A DNA stretch of 33,267 bases from contig JAAETT010000578.1 in assembly GCA_024228115.1 (NCBI GenBank), forward strand, positions 1 through 33,267. Direction: 5' to 3'. Source of the DNA: a bacterium (lineage in GTDB: Bacteria; Myxococcota_A; UBA9160; UBA6930). A program made the position numbers and the translations under genes. Below the pieces are notes generated by a model, which was not told the DNA's origin, did not search any database, and saw only the letters and a list, made by a program, of their open reading frames with translations. Shown here piece by piece: positions 22,086 through 31,980 of the stretch (positions within the stretch are counted from its first letter, which is position 1; every line of letters begins with the position of its first letter).

Positions 22086-23087
22086 TCAGCCCGGCAGAGG
22101 CTGGTTGAGGAAGGTGTAGGCGAGAAGCAGATAGTACATCACGGGGATGGCCAACAGGTTCGAATCGATCCGGTCGAGAACGCCACCCGTTCCGGGCAAG
22201 ATGCCGCCGCTGTCCTTGACCTGCGCATCCCGTTTGAGGAGCGATTCGACCAGGTCACCCAGGATGCCCACGATGTTGAGCACGACCGCGAGAACGGCAC
22301 AAGCCAGGAAGCCGAGATCGTCAGAGAGTTCGGGCCAGAACGTATCGAACAGGACCTTGTTGAAGAGGGCCATGATCATTCCCGCCGCCATCGCACCCAA
22401 CGCACCTTCGACCGTCTTGTTGGGACTGACGAAGGGGGCGAGCTTGTGCTTGCCGTAGGCTCCGCCTACGAAGTAGGCGCCCACGTCGCCGCCGATGACC
22501 ACGGAGATCGTGAAGAAGAGGAAGAAGGCGCCCGCTGCGGGATCGATCCCTGCCGCCGCTTCCGGCCCGAAACGTTGGGCCACCTGGGCTTCGAAGCTGC
22601 GCAGCACGACCGCGTGGGAGAGCAGCCAGCCCACGTAGAAGACCCCGAAGAACGTTCCCGAGATGCTGGCCAGGGATTCGGCGATCCGGGCCTTGCCAAG
22701 CTGCGCCACCATCACGCCGAGCAGCACGGCCGAGAGCACCAACGTGGCCAGGTACTCGCTGCCGAGATAGGCGATCACCGGAAGCGCAGCGGCCGCCGTC
22801 ATGCCGAATGTCCGCAGGGGCTCCGCCCCCTTGGCCTCGATCATGTCGTAGAACTCGCTCACCCCGAACATGGTGATCACGAGGACGGCCCCGAGCACCC
22901 AGGGGCCGGGCTGGAAGATCACGAAGATGATCGGCGGGATCAGCATCGCGGCCGTGATCAGCCGCAGGGTGAGGTTCGAGCGAGGCTTCTTGCCCTTGGA
23001 TTCTCCGGAGTTCGGAGATTTGGACTCTCCGGAATCCGGTTCGTCTTGCGCACCCGTGGAACCTTCGTCCTGCGTCGCTTCGCTCAT
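22086..23087 (-). CDS. cdsA: Phosphatidate cytidylyltransferase (CDP-diglyceride synthase)
   Basis: This integral membrane enzyme turns phosphatidic acid and CTP into CDP-diacylglycerol, the precursor used by PgsA. With ATG 23087 (GGGAG at the end of dut as ribosome site) it has 333 residues. The N-terminal 38 residues are hydrophilic with repeated SGESK. About eight membrane segments follow. The C-terminal signature is present: SPNKTVEGALGA, GILGDLVESLLKRDAQVKDSG, and PGTGGVLDRIDS. The start lies one base after the dut stop, so translation is probably coupled. It ends 20 bases before purF. Confidence 0.96.
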   Translation of the reverse strand: MSEATQDEGSTGAQDEPDSGESKSPNSGESKGKKPRSNLTLRLITAAMLIPPIIFVIFQPGPWVLGAVLVITMFGVSEFYDMIEAKGAEPLRTFGMTAAAALPVIAYLGSEYLATLVLSAVLLGVMVAQLGKARIAESLASISGTFFGVFYVGWLLSHAVVLRSFEAQVAQRFGPEAAAGIDPAAGAFFLFFTISVVIGGDVGAYFVGGAYGKHKLAPFVSPNKTVEGALGAMAAGMIMALFNKVLFDTFWPELSDDLGFLACAVLAVVLNIVGILGDLVESLLKRDAQVKDSGGILPGTGGVLDRIDSNLLAIPVMYYLLLAYTFLNQPLPG

Positions 23088-23088
23088 C

Positions 23089-23556
23089 TCACTCCCGTCC
23101 GGTGGAGCCGAAGCCCCCGCCACCACGTGCGGTTTCGTCCAGACTCTCGCCCTGCTTCGCCAGCTCGAGACGGGCCCGCACGACCGGGGCGATGACGAGC
23201 TGCGCAATGCGATCCCCGCGCTGCACGACGAAGGGCTCTTCCCCTCCATTCCAGAGCAGCACCAGCAGCTCCCCCCGATAGTCCGAGTCTATCGTACCCG
23301 GAGCGTTCGGGAGCGTGAGGCCGTGGCGCAACGCCAAGCCGCTGCGCGGGCGCACCTGGCCCTCATAGCCTGTGGGAATGGCCAGGCGAAGGCCGGTCGG
23401 GATGGCCGCACGTCCGCCGGAGGCGATGCATACATCCTCCCGAACGGCCGCGCGCAGGTCGATTCCCGCGGAACCCGCGGTGGCATAAGCCGGCAGGGGA
23501 AGGTCGTCACATCCATCGAGCCGTTCGACCCGGACGACGACCTCCCCTGCCGTCAT
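23089..23556 (-). CDS. dut: Deoxyuridine 5'-triphosphate nucleotidohydrolase
   Basis: This enzyme hydrolyses dUTP to dUMP and pyrophosphate, keeping uracil out of DNA and feeding dTMP synthesis. All five trimeric dUTPase motifs are seen in 155 residues: [42 protein letters not shown], and the C-terminal [11 protein letters not shown]-loop-like arm. It lies three bases after the pnp stop and one base before cdsA, well inside the minus-strand run. Confidence 0.97.
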   Translation of the reverse strand: MTAGEVVVRVERLDGCDDLPLPAYATAGSAGIDLRAAVREDVCIASGGRAAIPTGLRLAIPTGYEGQVRPRSGLALRHGLTLPNAPGTIDSDYRGELLVLLWNGGEEPFVVQRGDRIAQLVIAPVVRARLELAKQGESLDETARGGGGFGSTGRE

Positions 23557-23559
23557 GCT

Positions 23560-25758
23560 CTAGGAACCAGGTGTACCTTCAGCAATCGCTCCAACCAGCG
23601 CTTCCTTGCGCGAGAGTCGGATGCGACCGCTCGGGTCGATGTCGATGCATTTGACCAGCACCTCATCGCCCTCGGCCAGCACGTCGGTCACCGAGTCGAC
23701 CCGGCCTTCGGCCAGGTGGCTGATGTGCACCAGCCCGTCGGTGCCCGGGAAGATCTCGACGAAGGCGCCGAAATCGGTGATGCGCTTGACCTTGCCCGTA
23801 TAGAGCTTGTCGATCTCAGCTTCCTGGGTGAGCTCCTCGACCATCGCCTGTGCGCGTTCGAGGGAGGCCAGGTCCGGCGCAAAGACCGAAACCGAGCCGC
23901 TGTCGTCCACCTCGACCTTCGATCCGCTCATCTCCTGGATGCCGCGGATCACGCGGCCTCCCGGTCCGATGATGTCGCGGATGCGATCCGGCTTGATCTG
24001 GATGACCTCCATCCGCGGCGCCCAATCGGAGAGCACCTGTCGGTGGCCGAAGCCCGGCAGGTCTTCCTTGGTGTCTCGCTCCATCGTCTCGAGGATGTGG
24101 AGCCGGCCGTCCCGAGCCTGGGTCAGCGCCTCTTCCATCACCGTCCAGTCGACGCTCTTGATCTTGATGTCCATCTGGAGCGCGGTGATTCCGGTCTTGG
24201 TGCCAGCGACTTTGAAGTCCATGTCACCCAGATGATCCTCGTCGCCGAGGATGTCGGAGAGCACGGCGTGTTTGTCGCCGGACACGATCAGACCCATGGC
24301 AATACCCGCCACCGGCGCCTTCAGCGGTACACCCGCATCCATCAGCGCCAGGCTGCCACCGCAGATCGTGGCCATCGAAGACGAACCATTCGATTCGAGC
24401 ACCTCGGACACGACCCGCACCGTGTACGGGAACTCCTCCTCCGTCGGCATGACGGCCCTGAGCGCGCGCTCAGCCAGGCTGCCGTGACCGATGTCCCGGC
24501 GCGACGGCCCGCGCAGGAAGCGCGCCTCCCCGACCGAGAAGGGCGGGAAGTTGTAATGCAGCATGAAGCGCTTGTCCGTGCGGCCTTGCAGCGAGTCGAC
24601 CGTCTGGGCGTCGGCGCCACTTCCGAGCGTGGTGTACACCAGCGCCTGGGTCTCTCCCCGCGTGAACAGCGCCACACCGTGAGCCCGCGGCAGGGGCCGC
24701 ACCTCACTGAAGATCTGGCGCACATCCGCCGGGGCGCGTCCATCGATGCGCACGCCGTCGTCGAGCAACCGCTCACGCATCAGATCGGAACGCAGATCGT
24801 GGAGCAGATCCTTGCTCTTGCCCGTCAGCGATCGGAGGCCCGCCTGGCGCTCCTCCACCGCGTCGAGGGTGTCGAGGCTGACCTTCTCCTGGCGGAACTC
24901 GGTGGTGATCTCGTTCATCACCCCCTTCTCCACGTCGCTGATCGCGTCGTAGCGCTCCTTCTTGGTCTGGATGCGAACGGCTTCGCGAAGCGTGGGCTCC
25001 GCCATCTTGCGGATGCGATCGCCGAGCGCCGTGTCCACTTCGGGGAGCACGACCTCGCGCTTCGGCTTGCCGGCCATCTCCCGAAGCTCGTCCTGGGCCT
25101 TCAGCAGCGGCTGGAGGTTCTCGTGACCGAACTGCAGGGCCTCCAGGATCTCGGCCTCGGTGGCCTCCTGCGCACCACCTTCGACCATCACCAGCGCCTT
25201 CTCGGAGCCGGCGACCACCAATTCCATCGCACTGGTCTGCAGCTGCTCATGGGTGGGATTGATGGTGAGCTGCCCATCCTGCTTCCCGATCCGCAGCGCC
25301 GCAATCGGGCCCTGGAACGGAAGATCGGAAATCGTCAGTGCCGTCGAGGCACCGATGAAGGCCGGCAGGTCGGGCGGGTTTTCGTTGTCGACCGCCAGCA
25401 CGGTGGCGACGACATGAACCTCGTCCACGTAGCCCGTCGGCCAGAGCGGCCGGATCGAGCGATCGATGAAGCGGCAGACCAGGATCTCACGATCCGAGAG
25501 CCGCGCCTCGCGCTTGAAGAAGCCGCCGGGGATCTTTCCCGCGGCGGAAGTCTTCTCGACGAAATCGACCGTGAGCGGGAAGAAATTCTGTCCCGGGCGC
25601 GGATCTCCGTGAGAAGCGGTGACGAGGACGACGGTGCCCCCGTAAGTGACGAGCGTGGCCCCTGCGGCCTGCTTCGCCATGCGGCCGGTCTCCAGCGTGA
25701 GCGGGCGACCTCCGAGATCGAGCGTCAAGCTCGACGGTTCGAACCAATATCCTGACAT
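23560..25758 (-). CDS. pnp: Polyribonucleotide nucleotidyltransferase
   Basis: PNPase degrades RNA 3' to 5' phosphorolytically and is part of the degradosome in many bacteria. The 732-residue protein has two RNase PH domains (GRMAKQAAGATLVTYGGTVV near the start; FFPLTVDF; second copy with RGETQALVYTTLGSG and GDMDFKVAGTKTGITALQMD). These are separated by the helical domain and followed by KH (IRDIIGPGGRVIRGI) and S1 (TDFGAFVEIFPGTDGLVHIS). The start is ATG 25758 with GGGAGGAGA nine bases upstream; nearby ATG codons are out of frame. The 230-base gap from rpsO holds a hairpin, the usual place where PNPase controls its own mRNA in other bacteria. Confidence 0.98.
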   Translation of the reverse strand: MSGYWFEPSSLTLDLGGRPLTLETGRMAKQAAGATLVTYGGTVVLVTASHGDPRPGQNFFPLTVDFVEKTSAAGKIPGGFFKREARLSDREILVCRFIDRSIRPLWPTGYVDEVHVVATVLAVDNENPPDLPAFIGASTALTISDLPFQGPIAALRIGKQDGQLTINPTHEQLQTSAMELVVAGSEKALVMVEGGAQEATEAEILEALQFGHENLQPLLKAQDELREMAGKPKREVVLPEVDTALGDRIRKMAEPTLREAVRIQTKKERYDAISDVEKGVMNEITTEFRQEKVSLDTLDAVEERQAGLRSLTGKSKDLLHDLRSDLMRERLLDDGVRIDGRAPADVRQIFSEVRPLPRAHGVALFTRGETQALVYTTLGSGADAQTVDSLQGRTDKRFMLHYNFPPFSVGEARFLRGPSRRDIGHGSLAERALRAVMPTEEEFPYTVRVVSEVLESNGSSSMATICGGSLALMDAGVPLKAPVAGIAMGLIVSGDKHAVLSDILGDEDHLGDMDFKVAGTKTGITALQMDIKIKSVDWTVMEEALTQARDGRLHILETMERDTKEDLPGFGHRQVLSDWAPRMEVIQIKPDRIRDIIGPGGRVIRGIQEMSGSKVEVDDSGSVSVFAPDLASLERAQAMVEELTQEAEIDKLYTGKVKRITDFGAFVEIFPGTDGLVHISHLAEGRVDSVTDVLAEGDEVLVKCIDIDPSGRIRLSRKEALVGAIAEGTPGS

Positions 25759-25952
25759 AACATACGTCTCCTCCCGGCCACCCGTCTGGGTCGGACCGGG
25801 ATTCCCATGGAGGCGGCGGGGGATGCCAGGCTCTCGTCGAAATGCGGAATCGGGGATGGGCGGAGGGGATTCGTTCCGTGCATCCCGGATTCTCACACTC
25901 CGGCTCGTGCCTGGCCCAGACCACATGGGGTGGGCCGCCTCGTTCTTGTAAC

Positions 25953-25971
25953 CCGCCCGTCTCTCGGGCGG
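25953..25971 (-). terminator. GC-rich hairpin between rpsO and pnp
   Basis: CCGCCCG (25953-25959) and CGGGCGG (25965-25971) form a perfect 7-bp stem with a five-base loop, 17 bases after the rpsO stop. On the minus strand only a short GTT follows, so it would be a partial terminator or an RNase processing site separating rpsO from pnp expression. Confidence 0.5.
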
Positions 25972-25988
25972 AGTGCCGCTCTCTCTTT

Positions 25989-26252
25989 CTAGCGGCGCAG
26001 ACCCAGACGCGAAATCAGGGTCCGATAGCGCTCGGGGGCGATGCCCCGAAGATAATCGAGCATCCGGCGTCGTTGACTCACGAGCTTGAGCAGCCCGCGC
26101 CGGGAATGATGATCCTTCTTGTGGGTCTGGAAGTGCTCGGTCAGCTCGGTGATGCGTTCGCTCAGGAGAGCGACCTGCACTTCCGGTGAGCCCGTGTCCG
26201 AGTCATGGGTCCGGTACTCACTCAGGATTTCCAGTTTTCGCTGGGCGATCAA
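25989..26252 (-). CDS. rpsO: 30S ribosomal protein S15
   Basis: This 87-residue primary 16S rRNA-binding protein of the small subunit platform shows the family core [35 protein letters not shown] and [12 protein letters not shown]. The start is TTG 26252 with AGGAAG about eight bases upstream, and the length matches the usual 88-89 residues. The 106-base gap after truB is large compared with its neighbours and is the place where S15 feedback sites lie in other bacteria. No specific pseudoknot could be confirmed by eye. Confidence 0.97.
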   Translation of the reverse strand: MIAQRKLEILSEYRTHDSDTGSPEVQVALLSERITELTEHFQTHKKDHHSRRGLLKLVSQRRRMLDYLRGIAPERYRTLISRLGLRR

Positions 26253-26358
26253 ATTCGTGTCTTCCTAACGGCTTGAATGGGTCGAAGGTTTATCAGAGCG
26301 GCATCGGGGCAGCAAGGAACGCCCCAAGATCGGGGAATTGCGAAGACGCCCCGCGGGG

Positions 26359-27312
26359 TCATCCGCTTCCCTCGAGCAGGCGAAGCGGGTGCAGCCAGCG
26401 ATCCGGCCGCAGTTCCATCACGGCCAACATCTCACCACTGGGGAGCAGGGCCGCAAGCTGATCGCCCGGCCGGGGCGGAGGGCCGGTCTCGAAGTCGCCG
26501 CTGGCCTCCGCAGCGGGAATGGCAGCGCCGTGGCCGACTTTTCTGGCCTGGACTGCGGTGAGACGCACCCGGGGAAGCTCGAGTGCCTCATCGGGCGGAA
26601 TCAGTGCGGTCTCGAGTTCTCCGGCATCGGCCAAAGCCTCCCAGGCCTCCGGAGTGCGTGCCTGCTCGAGCGTAAAGGGGCCACTGCGGGTACGCCGCAG
26701 GCCTGATAGATGGGCACCGCAACCGAGCTTCTCGCCCAGATCGGCGGCCAGGGTCCTCACGTAGGTCCCGGGCGAGCAGTGGACCTCGATGCTGATCTCG
26801 GGCTGCGCGTACTCGGGCATGGAGATCTCGTGGATCGTCACCGGCCGCAGTTCCCGCTCGACTTCCTCACCCTTGCGCGCAAGGCGGTAGAGAGGCACCC
26901 CGTCTTTCTTGACCGAGCTGTACATCGGCGGCAGCTGTTGGATCTCACCTACGAAGGATTGGAGAGCCTGCTTCACCACCTGCTCGTCGGGCAGCGGCCC
27001 GTCGTGCTCGTAGGTCACGCGGCCTTCGGCATCGAAGGTATCGGTCGATTCACCCAGGCGAATGGTTCCCACGTACGCCTTCTGGCCGGCGGCCAGGAAC
27101 GGTACGAGCTTGGTGGCGCCTCGAATCGCCAGGGGCAGGACGCCCGTGGCCAGCGGGTCGAGGGTGCCGAGGTGCCCGACTTTGCGAATGCCGAGCCAGC
27201 GGCGCGCTTCGTCCACGACATCGTGGGACGTCATTCCCACCGGCTTGTCCACCACCAGGAAGCCCATCGGCCCCGGCGTGTCGGGCCTCTTGCGCCGCCT
27301 ATTCCTCCCCAT
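26359..27312 (-). CDS. truB: tRNA pseudouridine-55 synthase
   Basis: TruB isomerises U55 in the T loop of tRNAs. With ATG 27312 (GGAGGTC seven bases upstream) it has 317 residues. The N-terminus has GFLVVDKPVGMTSHDVV, the catalytic Asp is in GHLGTLDPLATG, PPMYSSVKKDG follows, and GTYVRTLAADLG with LSGLRRTRSGPF close the catalytic domain. The C-terminal about 75 residues resemble a degenerate PUA domain. The start overlaps the end of rbfA by 14 bases. Confidence 0.97.
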   Translation of the reverse strand: MGRNRRRKRPDTPGPMGFLVVDKPVGMTSHDVVDEARRWLGIRKVGHLGTLDPLATGVLPLAIRGATKLVPFLAAGQKAYVGTIRLGESTDTFDAEGRVTYEHDGPLPDEQVVKQALQSFVGEIQQLPPMYSSVKKDGVPLYRLARKGEEVERELRPVTIHEISMPEYAQPEISIEVHCSPGTYVRTLAADLGEKLGCGAHLSGLRRTRSGPFTLEQARTPEAWEALADAGELETALIPPDEALELPRVRLTAVQARKVGHGAAIPAAEASGDFETGPPPRPGDQLAALLPSGEMLAVMELRPDRWLHPLRLLEGSG

Positions 27313-27670
27313 GGGAGACCTCCGCGAGCAGCCCGAGAGTACGCGCCCCGAGTTCGAGGGAATCATCGTGATGGAAGCGCAGCTCCGGCACGCGTTTGAT
27401 CGGCAGGTTCTGGGCGAGGCGTCGGCGCAGGAAGCCGGACGCGCTCTCCAGCCCCTCCTGGGTGGCCAGCACCGCCTCCGGGTCGCCCTCGCCGTTGTCG
27501 CCGTTCGCTGCCATGCAGCTCCAATCGATGCGCGCGTTGCGGAAGTCCGGCGAGAGATCGACGCGGGTGATCGTCACCAGCTCGATGCGCGGGTCGGTGA
27601 TCTCCTCGTGCAGGAGCCGGGCGAGTTCGCCGCGGATCTCCTCGCTCACTCTTTCGGTTCGACGCGTCAA
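27299..27670 (-). CDS. rbfA: Ribosome-binding factor A
   Basis: RbfA is a KH-like 30S maturation factor that binds near the 16S 5' helix. The TTG at 27670 shares TTGA with the stop of the DUF503 gene and gives 123 residues, the usual size. The family pattern is seen in RVSEEIRGELARLLHEEITDPRI, VTITRVDLSPDFRNARI, and FLRRRLAQNLPIKRVPELRFHHDDS. It is coupled to ylxP upstream and overlaps truB downstream. Confidence 0.95.
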   Translation of the reverse strand: MTRRTERVSEEIRGELARLLHEEITDPRIELVTITRVDLSPDFRNARIDWSCMAANGDNGEGDPEAVLATQEGLESASGFLRRRLAQNLPIKRVPELRFHHDDSLELGARTLGLLAEVSHGEE

Positions 27671-27948
27671 AGAATCTCGATCTCCTGAGAGGTCACCTCG
27701 GCCAGGTGCAGGCCCTCGATGAAATCCACGGCCTTCTCCAGGCGCTGGCGGGCGACCAGCCCTTCGTTCGCAGCTGTGGTCAAGCCGATCACAGCGATTT
27801 GCCAGGTGTCCTGGCCGCCAACCTCGGCGACGGACACGTTGAAACGGTTGCGCACCCTCTGCAGAATCGATTTGACGACGCCGCGCTTCTGTTTGAGTGA
27901 CTGGGACCCGTGAACGTGGAGCTCCACCCGAGCTGCGCCGACGAACAT
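27667..27948 (-). CDS. ylxP: DUF503 (YlxP-like) protein
   Basis: This 93-residue protein of the DUF503 family has VGAARVELHVHGSQSLKQKR at the N-terminus and VAEVGGQDTWQIAVIGLTTA in the middle, the conserved family blocks. The family usually sits between infB and rbfA, as here, and is associated with ribosome maturation, although its exact job is not settled. It starts 39 bases after infB ends, and its stop overlaps the rbfA start. Confidence 0.92.
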   Translation of the reverse strand: MFVGAARVELHVHGSQSLKQKRGVVKSILQRVRNRFNVSVAEVGGQDTWQIAVIGLTTAANEGLVARQRLEKAVDFIEGLHLAEVTSQEIEIL

Positions 27949-27987
27949 GGGCCCGAGCGGGCGTCGCCCGCTTGTTTCGCGAGCAGG

Positions 27988-30483
27988 CTAGAGCTCGGCG
28001 GCGTGTTCTTCGAGCTCGTAGGCCTCGATTACATCGCCGATCTTGACGTCGTTGAAGCCCTCGATGCCGATGCCGCATTCAAAGCCGGTCTGCACCTCGC
28101 GCGCATCGTCCTTGAAGCGCTTGAGCGAGGCGAACTTGCCCTCGAAGACGAGCACGCCATCGCGAACCAATCGACAACTGGCGTTGCGTCGCACCAAGCC
28201 ATCCGTGACGTACGAGCCGGCGATGGTACCGACCTTCGGAATCGTGAAGGTCTCCCGCACCTCGGCCTGGCCCAGCACCTTCTCCTTGACCGTCGGCGGG
28301 AGCAGACCCGCCATGGCGGCTTTGATCTCGTCGACGACCTGATAGATGATCTTGTAGATCCGCACGTCGACGCCGGCGCTCTCGGCCGCCTTGCGCGCCT
28401 TGACGTCCGGGCGTACGTGGAAGCCAACGATGATCGCGCCGCTCGCCTCGGCCAGCTGCACATCCTTCTCGGTAATCCCACCGACGGATGCGTGAAGCAC
28501 GTTCAGGTTCACCTTGTCGGTCGGAAGCTTGAGCAAGGACTCGCGAATCGCCTCGGCCGAACCCTGGGTATCGGCCTTGATGATCGTCGGGAGTTCCTGC
28601 GGTCCACCGCCCTCCGCGAGGGCGAAGAGGTCTTCGAGGTTGACCCGGGGCCGCTTCGGCGTGCCAGCACGCTTGCGTTCCTGGTCTTCCCGATGCGCCA
28701 CGATCTCCTTGGCCACCTTCTCGTTCTCGACGGCGTGGCCGACATCTCCCGCATTCGGAACGCCTGAAAGGCCCACCACCTGAACAGGCATGGACGGCGG
28801 CGCTTCGTTCAGCACCTCGCCCTTGTCGTTCATCATCGTGCGAATCTTCCCCGAATGGGTACCGACCACGAAGACATCGCCACGTTTGAGCGTGCCTTCC
28901 TGTACGAGCAAGGTCGCCACCGGGCCGCGGCCCTTGTCGAGCTCGGACTCGAGCACCACGCCCTTGGCGCGCACCGTCGGATCCGCCTTCGGATCGATCA
29001 ATTCAGTCTGGAGCAGCACGGCCTCGAGCAATTTGTCGAGGTTCGTCTTCATCTTTGCGGAGATGTCGATGGCGAGCACCTCACCGCCGAAATCTTCGAC
29101 GACGACGTTATGCTCCATCAAGCGCTGGCGGGCCACCTGCGGGTTCGCATCCGGCAGATCGCATTTGTTCACCGCGACCACGATCGGCACACCAGCTGCG
29201 TGCGAGTGATCGATCGCCTCGATCGTCTGGGGCATGATGCCTTCACCGGCGGCGATGACGAGGATCACGAGGTCGGTTGCCTGTGCTCCGCGCGCACGCA
29301 TGGCCGTGAAAGCCGCGTGGCCCGGTGTATCGATGAAGGTCATGGTGCCCTCAGGCAACGTCACCTGGTAGGCACCGATATGCTGGGTGATGCCACCCGC
29401 CTCGCCCGCAACCACGTCGGTCTGGCGCAGGGCATCGAGCAGCGAGGTCTTCCCGTGGTCGACGTGGCCCATCACGGTCACCACCACAGGACGCGACTGA
29501 AGGTTCTCCTCCGAGCCCTCGCTCGTGGCGTCCAGGAAATCCTGTTCCTGGAAACCCACATCCTGGACTTCGAAGCCGAACTCCTTGGCCACCTGCTCGG
29601 CGATCGCAACGTCGATGGTCTGGTTGACCGCAACCATCGTACCGAGCGCCATCAGCTTGCCCTGAACCTGGGCGGCTTTCGCGCCTAGCTGCTTGGCGAG
29701 TTCGCCCACGCTGATGTCGCCCTGGACGCGAACGACCTTGTTCTCGACCTTCGCGGCCTGGGCCACCTTCGCCTTCGCCGCGGGAGCATCGCGCCTTCGG
29801 CGACGCGGGTTCGAGATGACACGCGAATCCGCCGGTGCATGGCGTCCGGTCGTCCGGCTCGTCACCTGGCGGGCGATCTGTTCCTGCTCGCGGAGATTCA
29901 CGACCTCCTTGGCCTGCTTGCGCTGGCGTGCCGTCCGTGCGGCAGCGGGACCCGTCTCCGGTCCGCTCTGAGCGGCCGGGCGCCGCGGCGCACCCTCCGG
30001 CGCGGGCCGGGCAGGTGCCGGGCCCGGAGCCGGCCTCGCAGCGGGGTCGGGCGCCACTTCACGCTCCGGTTCCACTGCCGGCGCCTCAGGCTCGGCAACC
30101 TGGGCAGCAGCTTCTTCTGCGGGTTCACCGGCTTCTGCAACTTCCTCCGCTTCACCGACGGGCGCGACCTCAGCCTCCGCCGGCGGCGCAGCAACCTCGG
30201 CTTCTGCCTCGGGAACGACCTCGGCGACCGGCGCCTCAGGCTCCGGCGCGGCTTTCTTGCGCCGGCGAATCACGGCGGTTCCGCCTCGCGCCTGAACACG
30301 GGCCTCAGTGATGCGATTGGATTTCTTGGCGCCGAGCTTCTCGCGCAGCACGTCTGCCTGCTCGGGATCGACCGAAGCCATGGCGTTCTTCAACGCGATG
30401 CCGATCGCGTTCGCCTTTTCGACGAACTCGTTCCGCTCGATGCCGAGCTCTTCTGCGATCTTGTAGGCCCTTACGTTCGCCAT
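27988..30483 (-). CDS. infB: Translation initiation factor IF-2
   Basis: IF-2 is the GTPase that places initiator tRNA on the 30S subunit. With ATG 30483 (GGGAGA four bases upstream) it has 831 residues. An IF2_N module (about 1-50) is followed by a long Ala/Pro/Glu-rich linker (about 70-240), typical of large deltaproteobacterial IF-2. A second N2 domain has [20 protein letters not shown]. The G domain has [16 protein letters not shown] and NKCD, and domains II-IV follow to the end. The linker is low-complexity in nature and contributes long open frames on other strands. There is no ylxR gene in the 63 bases between nusA and infB. Confidence 0.97.
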   Translation of the reverse strand: MANVRAYKIAEELGIERNEFVEKANAIGIALKNAMASVDPEQADVLREKLGAKKSNRITEARVQARGGTAVIRRRKKAAPEPEAPVAEVVPEAEAEVAAPPAEAEVAPVGEAEEVAEAGEPAEEAAAQVAEPEAPAVEPEREVAPDPAARPAPGPAPARPAPEGAPRRPAAQSGPETGPAAARTARQRKQAKEVVNLREQEQIARQVTSRTTGRHAPADSRVISNPRRRRRDAPAAKAKVAQAAKVENKVVRVQGDISVGELAKQLGAKAAQVQGKLMALGTMVAVNQTIDVAIAEQVAKEFGFEVQDVGFQEQDFLDATSEGSEENLQSRPVVVTVMGHVDHGKTSLLDALRQTDVVAGEAGGITQHIGAYQVTLPEGTMTFIDTPGHAAFTAMRARGAQATDLVILVIAAGEGIMPQTIEAIDHSHAAGVPIVVAVNKCDLPDANPQVARQRLMEHNVVVEDFGGEVLAIDISAKMKTNLDKLLEAVLLQTELIDPKADPTVRAKGVVLESELDKGRGPVATLLVQEGTLKRGDVFVVGTHSGKIRTMMNDKGEVLNEAPPSMPVQVVGLSGVPNAGDVGHAVENEKVAKEIVAHREDQERKRAGTPKRPRVNLEDLFALAEGGGPQELPTIIKADTQGSAEAIRESLLKLPTDKVNLNVLHASVGGITEKDVQLAEASGAIIVGFHVRPDVKARKAAESAGVDVRIYKIIYQVVDEIKAAMAGLLPPTVKEKVLGQAEVRETFTIPKVGTIAGSYVTDGLVRRNASCRLVRDGVLVFEGKFASLKRFKDDAREVQTGFECGIGIEGFNDVKIGDVIEAYELEEHAAEL

Positions 30484-30546
30484 GGTCTCCCGCGTCAACC
30501 TTGGAATGAGCTTCCGGATCGATCCGAAGTGCCGGATCGGTCGGGA

Positions 30547-31962
30547 TCAGCTCTCGCTCTCGTCCTCGCCGCTGCCCTCGGGAGCAGCCTCCGCCTCGTC
30601 CGGTGCTTCGGCGGCCGCAACGGCAGCGGCCTCGGCAGCCGCCTTTGCGGCAGCAGCCGCTTCAGCGGCCTCGGCCGCCTCACGCTCCGCCGCTTCGATT
30701 GCGGCACGCTCCGCTTCTTCGGCTTTCACGATCGCCAACTCGGCAGCCTTCTCCCTGATCCGCTGCGCGCCGGCCTCGTCGACACCAGGCAGCGTCATCA
30801 AGAACTCCGCGTCGCATTCGGCCAGGCCCTCGAGAGACGCGACACCCTGCTGGAGCAGATAATCGGCCTCGGCGTCGCCGCATCCCTCGATGACAGACAC
30901 CGCTTCCGCGAACCACTCGGCGACTTCGCGCATGCGCGATTCGCTCTTGATGTCGATCTTCCAGCCCGTCAGCTGTACAGCCAGGCGTACGTTCTGGCCC
31001 TTGCGTCCAATCGCCAGGGAAAGCTGGTCGTCGGGCACGATCACATCCATCGTCTGCGCCGGTTCGTCGATGATGACCTTCGAAACCTGGGCCGGCGAGA
31101 GCGCACTGCAGACATAACGAGCCGGGTCGCTGCTCCACGGCACGATATCGATGCGCTCGCCGCGCAGCTCCTGCACGACGGATTGCACTCGGCTGCCCTT
31201 CATGCCGACGCAGGCGCCCACCGGATCCACATCGCCGTCTCGAGAAGCGACCGCCACCTTCGAACGACCGCCCGGTTCCCGGGCCGCCGATGCGATCTGG
31301 ACGATGCCTTCGTAGATCTCCGGCACCTCTTGCTCGAAGAGCTTCGTCAGCAGCTTGATGCTGGCCCGCGAGAGGACGACCTGCGCACCCTTGGTCTGAT
31401 TGTTCACATCGAGCACGTAGGCGCGGATGCGATCACCGGGGCGATAATTCTCCCTCGGAACCTGTTCCTTGGCGGGAAGGACCGCCTCGGAGCGGCCCAG
31501 ATCGACGATGATCGAGCCCTTCTCGAAGCGGCGCACGATGCCGTTCACGACATCGCCGAGCCGATCCTTGAACTCGTCGAAGACGATCTCGCGCTCGGCA
31601 TCGCGAACGCGCTGGATGATCACCTGCTTCGCGGTCTGGGCAAGGATCCGCCCGAAACCGTCGGTGTTGAGCTTGATCCCGATCTCATCACCCAGTTCGG
31701 CTTGCGGATCGAACTCCCGGGCCTCGTCCATGGTGATGTGGGTGTCCCGATTGGAGACGACGTCGACCACTTCACGGAATTCGAAGAGCTCGATCTCGGC
31801 CGTTTCTTCGTTGAAGCGCGCCTCGATCTCCTTGTCCTGGCCATACTTCTTGCGTGCGGCCTGCTTCATCGCCTCTTCAAGGGCATGGATGATCGACATG
31901 CGATCGATGCCTTTGTCCTTGGCGATCTGATCGATCTCGCGCTTGAGCGGGTCGAGGTTCAT
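30547..31962 (-). CDS. nusA: Transcription termination/antitermination factor NusA
   Basis: NusA binds RNA polymerase and controls pausing, termination and antitermination. The 471-residue protein has the N-terminal polymerase-binding domain (1-125), S1 (about 130-200: GDVVNGIVRRFEKGSIIVDL), and two KH domains (GACVGMKGSRVQSVVQEL and LSLAIGRKGQNVRLA). A C-terminal helix-hairpin-helix repeat follows (about 350-410: FLMTLPGVDEAGAQRI). The last 60 residues are Ala/Glu-rich (EAAEREAAEAAEAAAAAKAA) and acidic at the end, an unusual tail of unknown role. It is 18 bases downstream of rimP in the same operon. Confidence 0.97.
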   Translation of the reverse strand: MNLDPLKREIDQIAKDKGIDRMSIIHALEEAMKQAARKKYGQDKEIEARFNEETAEIELFEFREVVDVVSNRDTHITMDEAREFDPQAELGDEIGIKLNTDGFGRILAQTAKQVIIQRVRDAEREIVFDEFKDRLGDVVNGIVRRFEKGSIIVDLGRSEAVLPAKEQVPRENYRPGDRIRAYVLDVNNQTKGAQVVLSRASIKLLTKLFEQEVPEIYEGIVQIASAAREPGGRSKVAVASRDGDVDPVGACVGMKGSRVQSVVQELRGERIDIVPWSSDPARYVCSALSPAQVSKVIIDEPAQTMDVIVPDDQLSLAIGRKGQNVRLAVQLTGWKIDIKSESRMREVAEWFAEAVSVIEGCGDAEADYLLQQGVASLEGLAECDAEFLMTLPGVDEAGAQRIREKAAELAIVKAEEAERAAIEAAEREAAEAAEAAAAAKAAAEAAAVAAAEAPDEAEAAPEGSGEDESES

Positions 31963-31980
31963 GACGTCTCCTCGAAGGCT

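Noticed and set aside
22870-25755. 961-codon plus-strand open frame opposite cdsA, dut and pnp
   Set aside because: It is the antisense shadow of well-identified genes in GC-rich DNA; the translation is rich in His, Arg and Asp with no domains.
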